NCBI GenBank assembly: GCA_964529305.1 | Contig: CAZGUX010000103.1 | Location: 8,705-72,704, forward strand | Length of the DNA: 64,000 bases | Source: CAZGUX01 sp964529305 | Lineage (GTDB): Bacteria; Acidobacteriota; Terriglobia; Bryobacterales; Bryobacteraceae | Direction: 5' to 3' | Shown here: piece after piece, positions 52,783-60,909 of the stretch | Position numbering within the stretch: the first letter of the stretch is position 1 | Layout: the number at the start of each line of letters is the position of its first letter | The notes under the pieces: generated by a model | What the model saw: the letters and a program-made list of their open reading frames with translations, nothing else | Told to the model about the DNA's origin: nothing | Database searches by the model: none | Made by a program: the position numbers and the translations under genes

Positions 52783-53932
52783 CGATCGCGTACAACGCCG
52801 CGCCCACCACGAGTACCTTGATCCAGCCCGGCCCAATGACGAAGAAGATCGCCAACAGGCCGAGCGCCATCGTCAGGGCCCCGGCAACGGTGACGAACCT
52901 GCGGAGCCACACCGCCTCCCGCCAGCGGCCCGTTCGCCAGGCGTCCACCATGGCGTGGAGCGTGAACTCATCCTGCGAGGTTCCTTCCCGGAAGAGCATT
53001 ACCAGCATGCTTCCCATGAACACGACCAACCCCAGTCCAGCGGCCGTGATGGTCACGGTGAGCCACACCGTCCGATGCAGGTTCAGATAGCGTTCGATCG
53101 CCTTGACCAGGGGCGTCTCGCCGATGACGATGGACACCAGCAGAATGCCGGCCATGGTGAGCCAGTCGCGTATTCTACCCCGGCGCGCCGTGGGTTCGTC
53201 CCGCTCGACCGCTTGCGGCGCCCACAGGCTCTCGTGAGGCAGACTGGGATCGAACAGAATGCCGCCTTTGTCCCCGGGTTTCCAGGCTCGAGCGTCTTCC
53301 GGAGGCAGGTGCCCGCTGGCCCCCTGGTGTTCGTGGCCCGTGTGGTCGGCATACCAATACCGGACCTTCCACTGCGTCACGCCATTGATTTCCAGGTTGG
53401 TCTCCTCGACTTCGGTCACGGTCGCTTCCGCCCTGCGGCCCACACGCCACAATCGGCGTTCGCGCAGGATTCCCAGGACAGTGCGACGGAACAGGAATCC
53501 CCCGACTAGGGCGAACACCGCGCCGAGACTCGCACCGACGACGCCGAACTCGGACTTCGTCGCACCGTCCACCTGTTGCGTGCCCGGCGTCGAAGGCAGA
53601 TACGTGACCGTCAGCGGCAAGCCCGGGGCGAGTTGCTCCCAGAGGTCGACGTCGACTTCCACCGTGTTCTCGATCGTTTGCCCCTCCACCGTCCGGAAGC
53701 GATAGTGGACCTGGTACCGCGTCCGGCGATTCCCTCCCTGTTTGGCCTTTTGAATTGATTTCGAGATGACCGTCGCCGTCACGGACTCCCCGCTCCGGGC
53801 CAACTGCGAGGTCCGCACCAGGTCCTTCACGCCCACGCCAACAAAGAACAGGCCGATGACCAGAAAGCCGCCTCCGATCCAGAACAGGATCGACCTTCGG
53901 ATCTGCTTCCACAGCGATGGCGACTCAGGCAC
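52730..53932 (-). CDS. DUF3592 membrane protein
   Basis: The 400-residue protein has an N-terminal membrane helix (SILFWIGGGFLVIGLFFVGV) and a DUF3592 beta-domain (ESVTATVISKSIQKAKQGGN, RRTRYQVHYRFRTVEGQTIE, LWEQLAPGLPLTVTYLPSTP). After a second helix comes another beta-domain of the same kind (RAEATVTEVEETNLEINGVT, QWKVRYWYADHTGHEHQGAS). Four helices close the C-terminus. DUF3592 proteins have no known function. It overlaps the downstream-encoded convergent decarboxylase by 53 bases and the upstream DUF3592 gene by 8 bases, so the two relatives are coupled. Confidence 0.8.
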   Translation of the reverse strand: MPESPSLWKQIRRSILFWIGGGFLVIGLFFVGVGVKDLVRTSQLARSGESVTATVISKSIQKAKQGGNRRTRYQVHYRFRTVEGQTIENTVEVDVDLWEQLAPGLPLTVTYLPSTPGTQQVDGATKSEFGVVGASLGAVFALVGGFLFRRTVLGILRERRLWRVGRRAEATVTEVEETNLEINGVTQWKVRYWYADHTGHEHQGASGHLPPEDARAWKPGDKGGILFDPSLPHESLWAPQAVERDEPTARRGRIRDWLTMAGILLVSIVIGETPLVKAIERYLNLHRTVWLTVTITAAGLGLVVFMGSMLVMLFREGTSQDEFTLHAMVDAWRTGRWREAVWLRRFVTVAGALTMALGLLAIFFVIGPGWIKVLVVGAALYAIVRMRQGRTACGPRGRAE

Positions 53933-54419
53933 GGCGCTTCCTCCGGGACGGTTTCGATCGCAATCCGGCCACCAGGATGACTACGGCCAACACCGTAAAG
54001 ATCGAGCCTAGACCGCCGAAGAGCCAGGGCAGAAAGAAACCCGAACTTTGGCCGGCAACGCGATAGTGGTGGGGAGCTTCGGGAAGATATCTCACGTCAA
54101 TCGGCCCGCGTTCGTCGAGCTTCGCCCAGGTGCCGCTGTCGACTTTGGCCGAGCCGCGAATCTGGGCCCGCGAGGCTGTCTCGAAGCGGAACTCCACGTA
54201 GTGGCCCGTCGAGGAGTCGTCCGCCGTCCCGTCGTGAATCCTCTTGATGAGCACCATGCCGCGGGCCGTGCTGCCGTGCGTCTCGAACCGCTTGGCCTCG
54301 CGCGCCTTCTGAACGCCGGCTCCCACTCCGATTCCCAGAAACAGCAGGCCGAACGCCAGCCAGAATCCGCCGAACCACAACACGAACCGGTGTTCTCCGC
54401 CGGGGGGCTTTCGGGCCAT
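53925..54419 (-). CDS. Short DUF3592 membrane protein
   Basis: The ATG at 54419 (MARKPPGGEHRFVLWFGGFW) is the real start; the open frame further upstream is antisense to the alcohol dehydrogenase. The 164-residue protein has a first helix (WLAFGLLFLGIGVGAGVQ), one DUF3592 beta-domain (HGSTARGMVLIKRIHDGTAD, HYVEFRFETASRAQIRGSAK, GPIDVRYLPEAPHHYRVAGQ) and a second helix (GGLGSIFTVLAVVILVAGL). It resembles the first half of the larger DUF3592 protein it overlaps by 8 bases, so the pair probably arose by duplication. Confidence 0.8.
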   Translation of the reverse strand: MARKPPGGEHRFVLWFGGFWLAFGLLFLGIGVGAGVQKAREAKRFETHGSTARGMVLIKRIHDGTADDSSTGHYVEFRFETASRAQIRGSAKVDSGTWAKLDERGPIDVRYLPEAPHHYRVAGQSSGFFLPWLFGGLGSIFTVLAVVILVAGLRSKPSRRKRRA

Positions 54420-54515
54420 TTGGGAGGGGATCGTATCACGGCGGCCCGCTGTTTGAGAAGGGGCAGGCGGACTACAATGAGACTGGCGTTGACGTCCGCG
54501 CCACAAGAAAAGCTT

Positions 54516-55535
54516 ATGAAAGCAGCGTTCTATACGGGTAGCGAGCGAATTGAGACGGGCGTCTGCACGCCCGTCGCCCCTGCTCCCGGCCAGGTGCAAA
54601 TCCGCGTGTCGCACGTCGGCATCTGTGGAACCGACCTCCATATTGTCAAAGGCAAGATGGACCACCGCGTCACGTTCCCGCAAGTGCTCGGGCACGAGAC
54701 TTCGGGTGTCATCGAGACGGTGGGCGAAGGGGTCGCGGGCTGGTCGGCGGGAGACCGCGTGACGGTGATGCCGCTCGATCCCTGCAACCAGTGTCCGGCG
54801 TGCCGAGCCGGCCACAGCCACATCTGCCAGAAACTCAAGTTCATCGGCATCGATTCTCCCGGCGCGCTCCAGGCTCTGTGGACCGTGCCCGTCCACACCT
54901 TGCACCGGCTTCCCGGAAATCTCTCCTTCGAACTCGGCGCGATGATCGAACCGGTGGCCGTCGCCTGCCACGACGTCCGTCTTGGGGAAATCACCGCGCA
55001 GGATTACGTCGTCGTTCAGGGCGGGGGACCTATCGGCGTTCTGTGCGCGCTGGTCGCGATGTCGCGCGGCGCAAGGGTTCTGCTGACCGAGATCAATCCC
55101 TATCGCATCGAACTCGCCTCCCAACTCGGTGTTCGCGCCGTCAACCCCAAGGAGGCCGACCTGCCCACCCTCGTCAACGACGAGACTGGTGGAGCCGGCG
55201 CCGACGTAGTGATGGAAGTCACCGGTTCGCAGGCGGGCGCGTCGCTGATGACGCAACTGGTCCGCACCCGAGGCCGGATCGTCATTGTCGCCATCTTCGC
55301 CGAGCAACCCAAGCTCGACCTGTTCCGTTTCTTTTGGCGCGAACTGCGCTTGTGCGGCGCGCGCGTCTACGAGCATCAGGACTTCGAAACGGCGATCGAC
55401 CTGGCCGCCTCCGGCCGGTTGCCGTTGCGGCAACTCATCAGCGGGGTCAAGCCGCTCGAAGGCGTCGCCGAGGCCGTCCATCAACTGGAGGGCGGGGGCC
55501 CGGTGATGAAAATCCTCATCGATTGCAAGGCATAA
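54516..55535 (+). CDS. Zinc-dependent MDR alcohol/sorbitol/threonine dehydrogenase
   Basis: The ATG at 54516 starts KAAFYTGSERIETGVCTPVA; the longer upstream frame is non-coding. The 339-residue enzyme has catalytic zinc ligands Cys37 (VGICGTDLHI) and His60-Glu61 (VLGHETSGV), and structural zinc cysteines 90, 93, 96 and 104 (DPCNQCPACRAGHSHIC). The nucleotide fold is VVVQGGGPIGVLCALVAMSR. It oxidises a secondary alcohol, polyol or L-threonine with NAD. Three bases separate its stop from the kduD start, so the pair is an operon, and the pairing with KduD suggests a hexonate or uronate substrate. Confidence 0.9.
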   Translation: MKAAFYTGSERIETGVCTPVAPAPGQVQIRVSHVGICGTDLHIVKGKMDHRVTFPQVLGHETSGVIETVGEGVAGWSAGDRVTVMPLDPCNQCPACRAGHSHICQKLKFIGIDSPGALQALWTVPVHTLHRLPGNLSFELGAMIEPVAVACHDVRLGEITAQDYVVVQGGGPIGVLCALVAMSRGARVLLTEINPYRIELASQLGVRAVNPKEADLPTLVNDETGGAGADVVMEVTGSQAGASLMTQLVRTRGRIVIVAIFAEQPKLDLFRFFWRELRLCGARVYEHQDFETAIDLAASGRLPLRQLISGVKPLEGVAEAVHQLEGGGPVMKILIDCKA

Positions 55536-55538
55536 AAC

Positions 55539-56303
55539 ATGGGCGTACTCGATCTGTTTCGTCTGGACGGCAAGACCGCGCTGGTCACCGGCTGCCGCCG
55601 CGGCATCGGCAAAGGAATGGCGTTGGCGCTGGCTGAAGCCGGCGCCGACATCATTGGGGCCAGCAAGACGCAGGAGACCTCCGGCAGCGGCATCGAACGC
55701 GAAGTCACCGCGCTCGGCCGCTCCTTCCGCGGCCTGGCGTGCGATGTCTCGAAGCGCGCCGACGTCTACAGCCTCCTCCGCCAGTTGGAGGGAACCCGCA
55801 TCGACATCCTCGTCAATAACGCGGGCACGATCCTTCGCAAACCGGCGGCCGAGCATCCCGACGAATGGTGGGACCAGGTGGTGGAGACCAACCTGACCAG
55901 CGGCTTCGTGCTGGCCCGGGAACTTGGCAAGAAAATGATTGAGCGAGGCTCCGGGAAGATCATCTTCACGGCTTCCCTTCTCACCTTCCAGGGCGGGATC
56001 ACGGTTCCGGGCTATGCCGCGGCTAAGGCAGGCATCGGATCGCTGGTTAAGGCGCTGGCCAACGAGTGGGCGTCGAAGAACGTCCAGGTCAATGCCATCG
56101 CGCCGGGCTACATCGCGACGGACAACACGGTTGCTCTGCAAAACGACCCGGTTCGCAACCCCCAGATCCTGGCTCGCATACCGGCGGGCCGATGGGGCAC
56201 TCCCGACGACTTCAAGGGCGCGACCGTCTTCCTCGCCTCCGCCGCGTCCGACTACGTCAACGGCGAGATCCTGGTGGTCGACGGTGGCTGGATGGGGCGC
56301 TAA
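55539..56303 (+). CDS. kduD: 2-dehydro-3-deoxy-D-gluconate (ketodeoxygluconate) 5-dehydrogenase-like SDR
   Basis: The 254-residue SDR reads LFRLDGKTALVTGCRRGIGK (NAD motif TGxxxGIG), IDILVNNAGTILRKPAAEHP, IIFTASLLTFQGGITVPGYA with Ser146, and catalytic Tyr159 and Lys163 (GYAAAKAGIGSL). The strongest KduD-like features are the opening LF.LDGKTALVTGCRRGIGK and the ILRKPA segment. KduD interconverts ketodeoxy-uronates from pectin or similar polymers. The 3' end abuts a fragment of an aldehyde dehydrogenase, two bases past its stop, so a recombination breakpoint lies here. Confidence 0.85.
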   Translation: MGVLDLFRLDGKTALVTGCRRGIGKGMALALAEAGADIIGASKTQETSGSGIEREVTALGRSFRGLACDVSKRADVYSLLRQLEGTRIDILVNNAGTILRKPAAEHPDEWWDQVVETNLTSGFVLARELGKKMIERGSGKIIFTASLLTFQGGITVPGYAAAKAGIGSLVKALANEWASKNVQVNAIAPGYIATDNTVALQNDPVRNPQILARIPAGRWGTPDDFKGATVFLASAASDYVNGEILVVDGGWMGR

Positions 56304-56305
56304 GG

Positions 56306-56587
56306 CTGGCGGTGACCCCAGCGGACGATTTCGAACAGGCGCTGGCCCCGGCCAACGACTCGGATTACGGACTCACGGGCGCGATTTACTCCGTCGATCC
56401 GGATCACGTGAGAGAAGCGCGCGAGCGCTTCTTCGCCGGAAATCTGTACGTGAACCGCAAGTGCACCGGAGCGATGGTCGGCGCCCACCCTTTGGGGGGC
56501 AACCTGTCGGGGACCGACTCCAAGGCAGGGGGCCCCGATTATCTTCTGTTGTTCCTGCAAGCCAAGTCGATCGCCGAGAAGATCTGA
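56306..56587 (+). pseudogene. C-terminal fragment of a delta-1-pyrroline-5-carboxylate dehydrogenase
   Basis: From 56306 the frame reads LAVTPADDFEQALAPANDSD and YGLTGAIYSVDPDHVREARE. It continues FFAGNLYVNRKCTGAMVGAH and SGTDSKAGGPDYLLLFLQAK, then SIAEKI and a TGA at 56585-56587. This is the final about 93 residues of the RocA/PutA-type P5C dehydrogenase, including the GTDSKAGGPDYL signature. The first about 450 residues, with the catalytic Cys and Glu and the NAD site, are absent. There is no start codon or Shine-Dalgarno suited to it, so it is a remnant fused behind kduD. The sequence is well preserved, which implies a recent event. Confidence 0.85.
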
Positions 56588-56889
56588 CGGCCGGGGGACC
56601 CAGCCAGGCAAACGAGCCATTCGGGAAGGTTCCTTACAGGCTGGAACTGGCGCTCCTGTTGGACCGAAAGTCGACGGATGGTGCGACCCGCAAAGCCGGG
56701 CGGCGACCCGGAAACGCGATGGGACGTCCCGGATTTTTCGGGTTTCACGCGTGAACTGCCCCGGTGTACGTAACGAGATTTTCTTTTCGAAACAAAACGG
56801 CGGGACAATCACGGTAAGTGGTGTGTTTTGTGTGGTCTGGAGTGAAGCAACAGGCTGAATTGAATCGAACCATAACGAAACAGGGCTAA

Positions 56890-56902
56890 GGTGCCAGGCA
56901 CC
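56890..56902. repeat. GGTGCCAGGCACC palindrome
   Basis: A perfect 6-base-arm inverted repeat with one central base. The GTGCCAGGCACC core is common in RAYT/REP-associated sequence, which fits the mobile remnants in this gap. Confidence 0.45.
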
Positions 56903-57303
56903 GGACCGGAGGTGATGGTGGGTAGCCCGAACCTGTTGAGAGGAAGGACGAAAGTCGATTTCGGGACGCGCGGGGGCCCCGCTCGAGGTGGTGGGTTCAC
57001 GGAAGACGATGGAAAGAGCTTGCCGGGGCAGTCGCAACGCAGGACAGGCGATCGGGAGACCGGGTCCGGCCGCACCGATGGTGGAATGAGGAATGTGGGC
57101 CGGTGATCGAGGCCGGCAACTGTGCCGCATGCGTTTTGCTCTCTATCCTGAGGCTACAGACGCGTCCGGGGAGACAGAATCCTGATTTCTCTATATTGTT
57201 GAGAATCATCGAAGAACAAAAATTTGACCCTTGTTGTCATGGAAGACCGGATGGAATAAGAGCCCACAAAACTGGGTCTGCACCCAGCGAGGCCCTCAAA
57301 GAG

Positions 57304-57337
57304 TCTGCAAAGCGGTTACCGTCCCGGGTTTTTCCCG
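57304..57337 (+). repeat. Dispersed 34-base repeat, copy B
   Basis: The sequence from TCTGCAAAGCGGTTACCG through TCCCGGGTTTTTCCCG matches 38123-38155 apart from three substitutions and one extra T. It lies in non-coding DNA in the same orientation. The core CCCGGGTTTTTCCCG is a small hairpin followed here by GGCCTGTTTTT. Confidence 0.55.
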
Positions 57338-57635
57338 GCCTGTTTTTCTTCCAGCCGCGGGCGTGACTCTTCTCCCCCAAACGGCAATCCTCGCGCCGTC
57401 GCCCACGGATACGTTCGCGAATGGCCTCCTCCCCCACGCTGTCGCCAACAGCTCACGCCAGCGCTCCGCATGGTACCAGTTTCGCCACGGCCCCAACTCC
57501 AACTCTGCCTAGTTGTTGACCCTTCCCAGTGGACCGCCGCGCTGGACTATCGCCACGCCTCCACCGTTACCGTCAGTCCCGCCCGCAGAGCGTTCCGCCT
57601 ATACGAGGATCCCTACCGGTTGAACAGCCGAGGTA

Positions 57636-57727
57636 CTTTGCTCTCCCACAATCTGAGACAGTTTCCCCGGGGATCTCTCTGCCCGCGGGGAACGCTGGTC
57701 CCCGGCCTTCCGGCCGGGGTTCGGATA
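57636..57727. repeat. Direct repeat unit 1 with hairpin
   Basis: The unit runs from CTTTGCTCTCCCACAATCTG to GGTTCGGATA and includes a perfect hairpin CCCCGGCC-TTCC-GGCCGGGG at 57700-57719. It recurs at 57742-57830. The 'CCGGCCTTCCGGCCGG' hairpin is REP-like. Confidence 0.75.
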
Positions 57728-57741
57728 AGCGCTCTCGGCCG

Positions 57742-57830
57742 CTTTGCTCTCCCACAATCTGAGACAGCTTCCCCGATCTCTCTGCCTGCCGGGAACGCTG
57801 GTCCCCGGCCTTCCGGCCGGGGTTCGGATA
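57742..57830. repeat. Direct repeat unit 2 with hairpin
   Basis: This copy is about 90% identical to 57636-57727 and three bases shorter. It carries the same hairpin at 57803-57822 and is separated from unit 1 by only 14 bases. Two units are too few, and the spacer too short, for a CRISPR array. Confidence 0.75.
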
Positions 57831-58018
57831 CGTGCTCGGCGGCGGCCGGACATCCGGACGGGCGAGCAGTAGTTCCGATGATTGCGGCCCGCATCAGCCG
57901 TACCGGGGGTCGGGCCGCGAGCGGGCAGACGCCGGTGGCATTCACATACACGACACAGGGGCGCGGGCGACGATGGCGGGCGCTGGGGGATGACATCGTT
58001 CCCCATTGCAGAATTTGC

Positions 58019-58546
58019 TCACACCCCTCGCGGGCAAGGAATGTCCAGCCAGTCGCACAGCACGCGATAGGTAAAACCCCATAGCGCAACGCCGTTCAGG
58101 GGAATGCCCGGAACCTTGCGCCCGCCAGGCAAGCCGGGGACGGCATCGTCCACGCGCCGCGCCTCGTCGCGCAGCACCGAAAGCGGCAGCCACAGCGCCT
58201 CCTCCGCCTCTCCCGGATGCAGCCGCACGTCCGCGATCGAGGCGAGCCGGAACAGGTACGGAGCGACCCAGATGTACCGGCCCGTGTGCTGGCCGGCGTG
58301 CGTCACCTCCAGCGCCGACTCCAGGCTCTCCCGCCCAAGCACGATGGCGCATTCTTCGAGGAGTTCGCGCAAGGCCGTATCGACCAGGTCCGTGTCCCCG
58401 GGTTCGCGGCGGCCGCCCGGAAACGACCAGTGGCCCGACCACGGATCGCCGTCGCGGCGCGCGCGGCGGATCAACAGCACCGACTCCTCCGGCGCCGCCG
58501 CATGCAGAATCGCTACCGCGGCTTCGGGTACGACCGACGTCTCCAT
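58019..58546 (-). CDS. Nudix hydrolase, CoA-pyrophosphatase-type
   Basis: The ATG at 58546 (METSVVPEAAVAILHAAAPE) is the likely start; the longer frame overlaps the promoter of the divergent gene. In the 175-residue protein, VLLIRRARRDGDPWSGHWSF followed by PGGRREPGDTDLVDTA and LRELLEECAIVLGRE is the CoAse-type Nudix pattern, 'FPGG..DPGD.DL..TALRE..EE'. The Glu pair in RELLEE binds the metal. CoA pyrophosphatases hydrolyse CoA and its derivatives, though related substrates are possible. It is divergent from the glycosidase-like gene, 56 bases apart. Confidence 0.85.
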   Translation of the reverse strand: METSVVPEAAVAILHAAAPEESVLLIRRARRDGDPWSGHWSFPGGRREPGDTDLVDTALRELLEECAIVLGRESLESALEVTHAGQHTGRYIWVAPYLFRLASIADVRLHPGEAEEALWLPLSVLRDEARRVDDAVPGLPGGRKVPGIPLNGVALWGFTYRVLCDWLDIPCPRGV

Positions 58547-58602
58547 CGCTTTCTTCCAGCCTAGCGCACGCCTCCCCGCATCACCGGATATACTCTGACC
58601 GG

Positions 58603-60333
58603 ATGATCTCCCGTCGAAGTGTCCTCCTTTCGGCCGCGGCGGCGCCGCGGCCGTTCTTCCTGGGCGGTGTCGTGGATTTTGTCGACGATGCCTCCGCCGC
58701 GGTCTACACGCCTCGCCGTATCGACGCGATGATGCGCCTGTGGCGGGAAATGGGAATCCGCCGCGTTTACTGGATGCACTACGGAGACGCACGCTCGGAA
58801 GGGTTCTGGACGCCTTACGGCGGACGCGGTGACGCCCACATGACCGGGACGATCCAGGCGCTGGAGAATCCGCTCGGGGTGGCGGTGAAGGCGGCGCGGC
58901 GGCACGGCCTGGAAATCTACGGGTTCTTCAAACCGTGGGAGACCGGGCTGTCGATGCTGTTCCCGGAAGGATCGGAGGAAGCGCGGCGGTGGGGCCGTCT
59001 CCCGCACCTCGGCGCATCGGTCTCCTGTGTCATGAAGACCGTGCGCGAGCATCCGGAGTGGCGGATCCGCCGGCGTCAGGACGATCTGCCGCCCGGCCTG
59101 GCGGCGTGGCCGGTCGATCGCCTCCGGCTGTGGAAGACCGACACGAAGCCGACGCGAGTGGGCCGGGACCAACTCGAGATCTGGACCAGCGGCCGCAATC
59201 TCCGCTACACCCGAAAGCCAGTCCGCTTCGATTTCCGCGATACCGTGGAAGCCGCTCCCCGCGATTTCAGCGACCTCGAAGGACGCACTCTCGCGCGAAG
59301 GGGCGACCCTCTCCGGGTCCTGACCCTGGAGGGCTTCTACCTCACCGACAAGTTCATTCTCGTGACGACCAATTGCAGCGAGGGGCCCGGCGACTTCCGC
59401 CTTAGCGCACCCGAGATGCTCGAGGCGTTCTCCGAGGGGCGGCCCGTGCCGATCACGACGGCGTCCGGAGGCTGCGTGGGCGGACGCAGTTCCGTCTGGT
59501 GCGCGGACCAAATCGATTTCCGCAACTGGGGCGTGGAATTCGATACCGGCTTCGGACGGACGGTGGTCACGCTGGATGCTCCCAACCGCGACGGGAAGCT
59601 GGGATTTGTGGCGCTGGCGCGAGGACGCAACGAGTATCTCCCGGCGGCGTTGTGTGAATCTCAACCCGAGGTCCGCCGTTTCTGGCTCGACGAGGTGACC
59701 CGCATTCTCGAGACGGGCGTGGATGGCATCGACTTCCGCATCGAGAACCACTGCACCCATACCGACGATCCCTTCGCGTACGGCTGGAATGACGTGGTCG
59801 TGCGGGAGGCGGGGACGGACGCGAAGGCCATTGCGAAGCATCGCAGCCGGCAATACACGCGGTTTCTCCGGGAGGCCCGGCAACGGATTCGCGCGCGCGG
59901 CAAAAAGATGCAGCTTCACCTGAACGTGGAGTTCCTGCGGTCCGACCCTCGGCCCAGCCGCCGCCTGGCGTATCCCTGGAATATCGAGTTCGACTGGCGG
60001 GGCTGGCTGGCTGAAGGACTGGCGGACGAGGCCACGCTACGCACCTTCCAGTACACTCCGGAGTTCGTGCTGAAGGACGAGTTCTCGCTGGAAGTCATCG
60101 AGCAGTGCCGCCGGCGCTCGATCCCGTTGCACTACAATCGCTACACCTTTGCGCCGCGGGTTTCCGCCGCGCAGTATGTCGATGATCTGGAGCGGATCCG
60201 GCGCGACGGCCGCTTCGCCAGCTTTCTGGTGTACGAATCCGCCAACTTCCTGCTGCCCGACGGCGAGGGCCTCAAACCCCACCACGGGGTGTGGGAGGCG
60301 GTGCGAGCCAAGGCAAAGGAACTGCGACTGTGA
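58603..60333 (+). CDS. Exported TIM-barrel glycosidase-like protein (second copy of this type)
   Basis: The 576-residue protein has a Tat-like start (ISRRSVLLSAAAAPRPFFLG) and a barrel region. YTPRRIDAMMRLWREMGIRR, AVKAARRHGLEIYGFFKPWE, EVTRILETGVDGIDFRIENH and TRFLREARQRIRARGKKMQL suggest the strands and helices of a GHL10-type TIM barrel. The acidic residues in DGIDFRIEN are the best candidate catalytic position. A long middle insertion (TRKPVRFDFRDTVEAAPRDF ... GGCVGGRSSVWCADQIDF) sits between barrel halves. It resembles the 22608-24248 protein in style but is not a close copy. The substrate is unknown. Confidence 0.7.
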   Translation: MISRRSVLLSAAAAPRPFFLGGVVDFVDDASAAVYTPRRIDAMMRLWREMGIRRVYWMHYGDARSEGFWTPYGGRGDAHMTGTIQALENPLGVAVKAARRHGLEIYGFFKPWETGLSMLFPEGSEEARRWGRLPHLGASVSCVMKTVREHPEWRIRRRQDDLPPGLAAWPVDRLRLWKTDTKPTRVGRDQLEIWTSGRNLRYTRKPVRFDFRDTVEAAPRDFSDLEGRTLARRGDPLRVLTLEGFYLTDKFILVTTNCSEGPGDFRLSAPEMLEAFSEGRPVPITTASGGCVGGRSSVWCADQIDFRNWGVEFDTGFGRTVVTLDAPNRDGKLGFVALARGRNEYLPAALCESQPEVRRFWLDEVTRILETGVDGIDFRIENHCTHTDDPFAYGWNDVVVREAGTDAKAIAKHRSRQYTRFLREARQRIRARGKKMQLHLNVEFLRSDPRPSRRLAYPWNIEFDWRGWLAEGLADEATLRTFQYTPEFVLKDEFSLEVIEQCRRRSIPLHYNRYTFAPRVSAAQYVDDLERIRRDGRFASFLVYESANFLLPDGEGLKPHHGVWEAVRAKAKELRL

Positions 60334-60354
60334 CCGGCGCGCCCTTCAGGCCAC

Positions 60355-60894
60355 CTAACGTTTGACCTGGCCTGGGAATTTCTTGCGGAACTTCTGGACC
60401 TTCGGCGAGACCACGAACTGGCAGTAGGGCTGCATCGGATTGTTGGCGAAATACTCCTGGTGGTAGTCCTCGGCCCGGTAGAACGCCGACGCCGGAGACA
60501 CTTCGGTCACGACCGGATCGCGCCACGTGCCGGCAGCTTCCAGTTCCCGGATCACCTCGCCGGCCGTGTCGCGCTGTTCTTCCGAATGATAGAAGATCGC
60601 GGAACGGTATTGCGTCCCGGCATCGTTGCCCTGGCGATTCAGCGTGGTCGGATCGTGAATCTCGAAGAAAACGTGCAGCAGGTCGCGGAAGGAGAGGACC
60701 TCCGCGTCGAAGTGGATTTGCACCACCTCGGCGTGGCCGGTTCTGCCGCCGCAGACCTCCTGGTAGGAAGGGTTGGCGTTCCTGCCCCCCATGTACCCCG
60801 ACTCCACCGAGAGGACGCCTTCCAACTGGTCGTAGACCGCTTCCAGACACCAGAAGCACCCACCCGCGAGCGTAGCTGTTTCCTGTTTCGCCAT
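60355..60894 (-). CDS. msrA: Peptide-methionine (S)-S-oxide reductase
   Basis: The 179-residue protein reads ETATLAGGCFWCLEAVYDQL with the catalytic Cys13 and a second Cys16, followed by GVLSVESGYMGGRNANPSYQ, EVCGGRTGHAEVVQIHFDAE and HDPTTLNRQGNDAGTQYRSA. It ends with AEDYHQEYFANNPMQPYCQF, in which a Cys may act as resolving residue. It repairs S-oxidised Met in proteins. It has no signal peptide, so acts in the cytoplasm. Its start is about 15 bases from the stop of the TonB receptor and both are minus-strand, so they may be co-transcribed. No msrB is nearby. Confidence 0.95.
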   Translation of the reverse strand: MAKQETATLAGGCFWCLEAVYDQLEGVLSVESGYMGGRNANPSYQEVCGGRTGHAEVVQIHFDAEVLSFRDLLHVFFEIHDPTTLNRQGNDAGTQYRSAIFYHSEEQRDTAGEVIRELEAAGTWRDPVVTEVSPASAFYRAEDYHQEYFANNPMQPYCQFVVSPKVQKFRKKFPGQVKR

Positions 60895-60909
60895 GAACGT
60901 CTCCGTCGT

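Larger units (their letters stand above)
56588..58018. other. 1.4-kb repeat-rich non-coding region
   Basis: No frame in this gap has a recognisable protein; the longer ones are Arg/Pro/Ser-rich shadows. It contains a 13-base palindrome GGTGCCAGGCACC (56890-56902), a dispersed repeat copy (57304-57337) and two about-90-base direct repeats with hairpins (57636-57830). The 56600-57240 part is locally AT-rich (for example 57175-57235) and looks like decayed mobile DNA. Confidence 0.6.

Noticed and set aside
53925..56141. Minus-strand open frame of 738 codons across the dehydrogenase/SDR region
   Set aside because: Only its last 164 residues (the DUF3592 protein) are real; the rest is antisense to well-supported dehydrogenase and kduD genes and has shadow-like composition.
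57636..57830. CRISPR array
   Set aside because: Only two long units with a 14-base gap; the internal hairpins fit REP-like elements better.
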